Positions 20,903 through 25,363 of a stretch of 25,363 bases of DNA are shown here, piece by piece. A program made the position numbers and the translations under genes. The stretch's first letter is position 1; each line of letters opens with the position of its first letter. The notes beneath the pieces are model-generated. The model was not told the DNA's origin. It did no database searches and saw nothing but the letters and a program-made list of their open reading frames with translations. Location of the stretch: the NCBI GenBank assembly GCA_027604685.1, contig JADHYX010000332.1:1-25363 (forward strand). The letters run 5' to 3'. Source of the DNA: Lobulomyces angularis. Lineage: Eukaryota > Chytridiomycota > Chytridiomycetes > Lobulomycetales > Lobulomycetaceae.

Positions 20903-21985
20903 TTATTCTGATGGATGTATTTTTTGAGAATGTCTAAAAAGGTCATTTTTTCTTGTAAAGGTACTTTTACATTGTGCGCATTTGAAAGGTTTTAAACCAA
21001 GATGAATTTTTTGGTGACTTTTCAAGTTGAAATTTCTAGTGAATACCTTGGTGCAACCAACATGAGTACAAGCGAATATTTGTTGCTGTTGGTTCATAGG
21101 AGAGTTTTGTTTCTGTGAAGTGCTTTTTACATTTGATTTTCCTTTATTGTGCAAAGGATTGGATTTTATGCTGCTAGTGTGCTTTGCTGCAACAAGGTTT
21201 TTACTTGGAGAGCTATGTGATACCTCTGCTTGTTCATTTCTGGTAGGAAATGTGTTTGAAGCAACACTCAACATTGAAGAGTTGTTGGCAGAAATAGATG
21301 ACTCCGAATAATGTTGGTTATAACCAGCAGCTGAATTGTAGTAAACGTTATTATTGTAATTTAGTAGCTCAGAATTAACATCAACAGGGATTTGAGAGGA
21401 GGTGTTATTAGTGAAGGTAAGACTAGATGTTGAGAGAGCTGGAGACTGAGGGGAAAAGGCACGGTTTTCATCCACTAACTCAAGATTAAATTGAGTTGGA
21501 GATGTAAAAAGATGTGGAGGTGAATTGAAGTTGGTAGGAGACGATAAAATCATTTGGTGGGATGGAGGAGAAGTAGGGATTTCGGAAAGAAAGTTGTCTA
21601 ATTGCTCTATAAGGGAAGTTTGTAATAGCTGGGAAAAGGATTTTTCCAAACATTTACTAGGATCTCTCTTTTCATCAAAATTGTTTTGAAGAAGGATTGG
21701 AGAGGCAGGAGGAGTCAATAAAGTCAGTTTGGAATGTGAAGATGCATCGTGAAAGTAATTGTTGGTATAATTTTGATTGGGATTGCTAATGGGAGTAGAA
21801 GCTGCAGTGTCAATAGAAAGAGGAAAGTGATTGAAGTGAAAATTAGCATTGACATAAACTGAGGCAGGAGCATCAAAATCGAATTCCTTGCAGAGTTCAT
21901 CAGCAGAGATATTGAGCTGTTGTTGTACATCGGCACACTCGTTTAGTTGAGGAGATGGAGGTATATTGAACTTGTAATCAAGCAT
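20903..21985 (-). CDS. Paired C2H2 zinc-finger transcription factor, paralogue 3
   Basis: This intronless gene of 360 residues is the largest of three paralogues in the window. The fingers are at the C-terminus: C306, C311, H324, H328 and C336, C339, H352, H357, with cores TKVFTRNFNLKSH and KSTFTRKNDLFRH and the linker HLGLKPFK. Residues 24-40 read LNISADELCKEFDFDAP, nearly identical to the motif in the 7617-8438 gene. A second shared segment, SLIEQLDNFL, is followed by SPPSH and corresponds to the EEELNNLIF segment. The middle is rich in Ser, Asn, Thr and Pro with many SP/TP pairs, possible phosphorylation sites. Fingers of this kind occur in fungal Crz1 and Swi5/Ace2, but the N-terminal motif is not one I know. 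It converges with the aminopeptidase gene. Confidence 0.87.
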   Translation of the reverse strand: MLDYKFNIPPSPQLNECADVQQQLNISADELCKEFDFDAPASVYVNANFHFNHFPLSIDTAASTPISNPNQNYTNNYFHDASSHSKLTLLTPPASPILLQNNFDEKRDPSKCLEKSFSQLLQTSLIEQLDNFLSEIPTSPPSHQMILSSPTNFNSPPHLFTSPTQFNLELVDENRAFSPQSPALSTSSLTFTNNTSSQIPVDVNSELLNYNNNVYYNSAAGYNQHYSESSISANNSSMLSVASNTFPTRNEQAEVSHSSPSKNLVAAKHTSSIKSNPLHNKGKSNVKSTSQKQNSPMNQQQQIFACTHVGCTKVFTRNFNLKSHQKIHLGLKPFKCAQCKSTFTRKNDLFRHSQKIHPSE

Positions 21986-24835
21986 GCTGTATGTTTTTTT
22001 TGGTATTGCAAAATTAAGATCAAAAAAAATTTTATTTTTTTTCTGGAGTTTTTATTTTTTTTTTTTTCAAGAAGAAAAAATTTTAGATTCGTTTTTTCCC
22101 CTTAAAAAGTCTATTAGAAAAAAAAAAAAAGAAAAAAATATAAAATAAAAATTAGCGACCTATTTTTCAAATCACAAAAAAGCGTTCTTTTGGGCTGAAG
22201 GCGTTGTAAAAAAAAAAAAAAATTGGTGTCTCAGGTGATTTAAGTTTAAGAGACTTACATTTGGAACTGCATTATACAGTATTATAAAGTACTTCAAAGT
22301 TGCTAAAAAATATAAAAATTTTTGTGCGTTGCAGTGGGCTTTTGGTGTTGGTGCTATTGAATAAGATTGGAGAGCAGTCTATAGGTGGCTTTCGGAAGGA
22401 ATAATTTTAAATCACGTAGAGGGGAAAGGGGTTACGCATAGGAGAAACTAAATTTGTAGGAACTTAGTTTTTAGGATGAATTATTTACATTGACAAATTC
22501 TTGAAGCATTTTTTGGGTTTTTTTTAGCTGTTCTTTGTTTTAAAGTCACGCTGTATTCTTTTGTATTCTTTATCGTGAGCCTACATCAAAACAGATCAAA
22601 ACACAGCCTAGCACCTTTCCCTTACTTGCCTAATACATCGAAAATCTTAGAATATCCTTGGCATTAAAAGTTTTAAAAAAACAAATTAAAGCAGTAAAAC
22701 AATTACTTGCACAACGCAATCCCGTTGCATTTAGCATTCACTAATCCATGCTAAGTCTTAATATATTTACTTTAAACCATTTGATATATATTTTTGATAT
22801 ATTGTGAGAAAAGCTAAACATCAGAAGTTGGTTCAAAATCAGGTCATTACTACTCCTCGAAACCCTTAGTGTTCTATCTTGCCATTAACCTGCACGTAAT
22901 TTTACCTTCTTCAGTTCAATTCTTGCATTCGCTACGCTTTTGTCATATAGTTCATGGCTCTGTTCAGCATACTACAAAAAATTTAGCCTCTACTTTTGAG
23001 TTGATTTCTTGGATTGGTATGATGGCTTTTCCTTGGATATAGGACTTCTATGTGTGGGTTAAAAGCGGCACATTAGAAAAATTATCAAAAAAATTGGTAA
23101 AAAAAAAGAAACTTCAAAAAGCAAGCCTTTTACTATTTAAATTGAAAAAAAATGATCCAAATTCAATACATTGATAAATTTTAATGGAGATCGCGTTAAC
23201 TGCTGCTGAGAACTCATTATAGCAATCACTAGCTATCAATTACCAAAAGAAACCTATTACAATGATAGGATTCCCAGCTTTTAAAAAACTTTACTCTGGC
23301 TCTTTATTACTTATATACCATTTCTTTATTGTTAAACCTAATTAGCCAAGAGACCTAATGCATTGTGGTCAGTGTTTTTAAGATTTCAGATTCAACAATT
23401 TAATTAGTTCTATTTGACTTTTTAACTAATACTAAATTAAATCAAATACAGTTTGACAACACTCAGCTAGTGTTTACCTACATTTTTTAAAAACATTCTT
23501 CGGTAAATATTAATTTACAGCAACAATAAACTGGAAAACTACAAAGTCAAGCGATTCAATAATATTAAGAATAGAGCATGATTTTTTTTCACATTAAGAC
23601 TTCCTCAAGAACCAAAAACTACGTCATTTTCAAAAAAAAACTTATTTTTTTTGGTTTCCTTTTTATATATTTTTTTTAAGTTCTTTTCTCCAAATTTATT
23701 TTTTTTAGTATTTTTTGGTTTTTTATTATTAAAAAATTACTTCTTGTAATGACAAAAAGAAGATTGTCACCCTCTTTTTTAAGTCATTGATTTTCCCTTA
23801 ATACAAAAGTTCGGTAATTTTTTCAATTTGGTTTTTTTCTAAATACTTGATATCTTAAGTGTTTTTGTTGGTAATAAATATTTCACTAAAAACTAATGGA
23901 ATAAAAGTATTGTACTTTTGTGTTTCTTTTATCATCTCAATAGTTCACTAATGGCTTTGGTAGCATCGTATTTGGTTTGTACCTAAACTGATATGTACAA
24001 TTGAATTTATGAATACAATCTTTTAGGTATACTTTGCATTGACTTAAAAATTAGATTAACTTCTAACTTCAAAAAGTAGCAAAAAGCAGTACCTGACATC
24101 ACTAGGTTATTTTCGCGAAGTCTATTTATAAACATTGCATCCCGAAAAATAAAAACATCAAAAAAACAATGTCCTTACTTTAACCAACATCCATCCGCAT
24201 AGCATTGAAGACAACCGAAAATAACAAAAATTTGCTTATAAAAACTGCCTACAAATTTTCCTTTTGTTTCATTAAACTTTAAAGTTATCGTTTGGTTTAA
24301 TTCAAATTGAATTTGTCATTTGGTTTAAATTTTACTAGTTTTACATTGTAAAAATATGATGATTCCATCGGAGCTAACCTTACATTCAAAAAATGGATGC
24401 TTGCTCTCACTTGAGACATCTATTTTGGTTAGGATGGAGGTGGAGCTTAATTTGCCATTTGGGACAGTAGTTACCAAAAGGCACATCAACTGCATGAAGT
24501 GCTGGAGGAAAAAATCAGTTCCCCATTACTTCGACAAAAAGATCAGCTTTTTACACAATTTGGTAAAAAAAAGTGATTTTTTCTAGTCTGTAATTTTTTA
24601 TTTAACTTGTAACTAAGCTGTTTTTTCATCTACATAACAAAATTTTAAAAACTTTATTAACATTTCTTATAACTTTCATAAAAACTCATTTTTTTTCAAT
24701 AATCTATTACGGACAATTTAATATATATGTTTGAATCTAATTCATATTATTTTTTTTTTTTTTTTCCTTTTCATCTTAAAATTATTTTACAATAAAATTT
24801 CATTTTGGAATTAAATTTCAATTTTGGACTATTTC
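21986..24835. other. Gene-poor interval of about 2.8 kb
   Basis: I can support no gene here. The first few hundred bases upstream of paralogue 3 are A/T homopolymer-rich and likely its promoter. Between 22300 and 23100, short frames with protein-like composition are broken by stops. At 24356-24586 (+) a 76-codon ATG frame (MMIPSELTLHSKNG...) has no family I recognise. The interval borders the Fanzor remnant, and part of it (24600-24835) lies just 3' of that frame, where a Fanzor guide RNA would be encoded in an intact element. Confidence 0.45.
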
Positions 24836-25363
24836 TTAGTGCGTGGGCATTATCATTTTTAACACCAATTTTTTCCATCTACTTAAATAAACTGGTCTAT
24901 CTCCATTTAAAAATGTACTCTCCACTATATCTTTCAGGTTTAAAGTTGCGACATCATCCCTATTCCATAGTCTTTTTAGTAAATGCGCATTCACCATTTG
25001 CTTATAATTTTCCTTGTTACAACGGAGCAATCCATGAACTTTAATTTCTTTATCTTTTTTCTTGGATTTGGATGTTTTCTTTGTTTAAAAGTTTCCAACG
25101 ATCCATTTTTACAACCAGGACAAATAGATGAAGTTAAAATTAATTCACCAAACACACTAATAGCCAACTTTTCTAAACATGTCTCGAAATCCTTTTCCTT
25201 TCGTTGGAACTTGATATTTCATTGCAGTTCTTGACCAATCTCCAACTAATACCGTTGTTTTCTCACTATCTTCAAACGTTTTTTTAAATTTTTTTATAAA
25301 TTTACTCTCTGATTTTTGAGTGTTTATAAAAGCATTTAATTTCAATTTTCTAAAGAGCGAGTT
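24836..25363 (-). pseudogene. Fanzor (TnpB-like RNA-guided nuclease) C-terminal remnant
   Basis: Three overlapping frames on the minus strand together read as the end of a Fanzor protein. The first (25363-25157, open to the window edge) contains VGDWSRTAMKY and VPTKGKGFRDMFRKVG, the GDWS...PTKG-x-G-x-R segment of fungal Fanzors. The second (about 25155-25060) has LTSSICPGC (zinc-knuckle pair at 25122-25111, after a degenerate DE-x-x-TS position). The third (about 25060-24836) has VHGLLRC, then WNRDDVATLNL (WNRD at 24967-24956), matching the RuvC-III signature WNRD-x-NAA-x-N, and ends in DRPVYLSRW. A stop plus frame change at 25157 and another frame change in an A-rich stretch near 25060 break the gene; neither gap fits an intron. 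The second zinc-ligand pair is partly lost (RCNKENY). The catalytic RuvC-III Asp is kept. RuvC-I and -II would lie beyond 25363. Confidence 0.75.

Noticed and set aside
24751..24766. 16-base T run read as the poly(A) tail of a retrocopied Fanzor
   Set aside because: Homopolymer runs of this length occur all over the window, so it is no evidence of retrotransposition.
24805..25234. Plus-strand open frames of about 80 codons
   Set aside because: They lie opposite the Fanzor remnant, whose minus-strand frames carry recognisable motifs; the plus frames are hydrophobic shadows.
1..25363. tRNA genes
   Set aside because: I looked for B-box-like GGTTCRANNCC words with a matching A box and found none.
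1..25363. CRISPR array or prokaryotic operon
   Set aside because: No regularly spaced repeats with unique spacers; the genes are intron-split and separately transcribed.

Overview
The window is nuclear DNA from an AT-rich, intron-rich eukaryote, most likely a fungus, possibly an early-diverging one. The evidence is: no operons or ribosome binding sites; many short introns, mostly 39-66 bp with GT..AG ends and one perfect TACTAAC branch box; an Sfp1-type zinc-finger regulator and a PCL/Pho80-type cyclin, both typical of fungi; Crz1/Swi5-like paired C2H2 fingers; and a fungal-style Fanzor remnant. I cannot name the species. All splice models were joined by eye, by frame and by family similarity.

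Layout. 1-2560 is gene-free and rich in mobile-element debris: a decayed Ty3/gypsy integrase C-terminus with a chromodomain (193-513), then three related repeat copies on both strands, one with an inverted-repeat arm. 2565-3601 (+) is a three-exon gene I do not recognise. 4073-6006 (+) is a three-exon Sfp1-like transcription factor. 6373-7074 and 7617-8438 (both -) are two intronless paralogous paired-C2H2 factors; a third copy lies at 20903-21985 (-). 9194-14572 (-) is a complete 15-exon CFT1/CPSF160 gene for the large cleavage and polyadenylation subunit. 15109-16508 (-) is a three-exon PCL-type cyclin, divergent from a three-exon protein kinase at 17225-18137 (+). 18369-20564 (+) is a nine-exon M17 leucyl aminopeptidase with every catalytic residue present. 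21986-24835 has no gene I can support. 24836-25363 (-) is the frameshifted C-terminal part of a Fanzor (eukaryotic TnpB-like RNA-guided nuclease) that continues past the window edge.

How the genes relate. This is an ordinary chromosomal neighbourhood of independently transcribed genes, flanked on both sides by mobile-element debris. Several genes concern growth control or the cell cycle (Sfp1-like factor, PCL-like cyclin, kinase), but nothing shows that they act together. The observations most worth following are the Fanzor remnant, the zinc-finger trio with a conserved N-terminal FDFDAP motif, and SCB/MCB-like sites in front of the cyclin.
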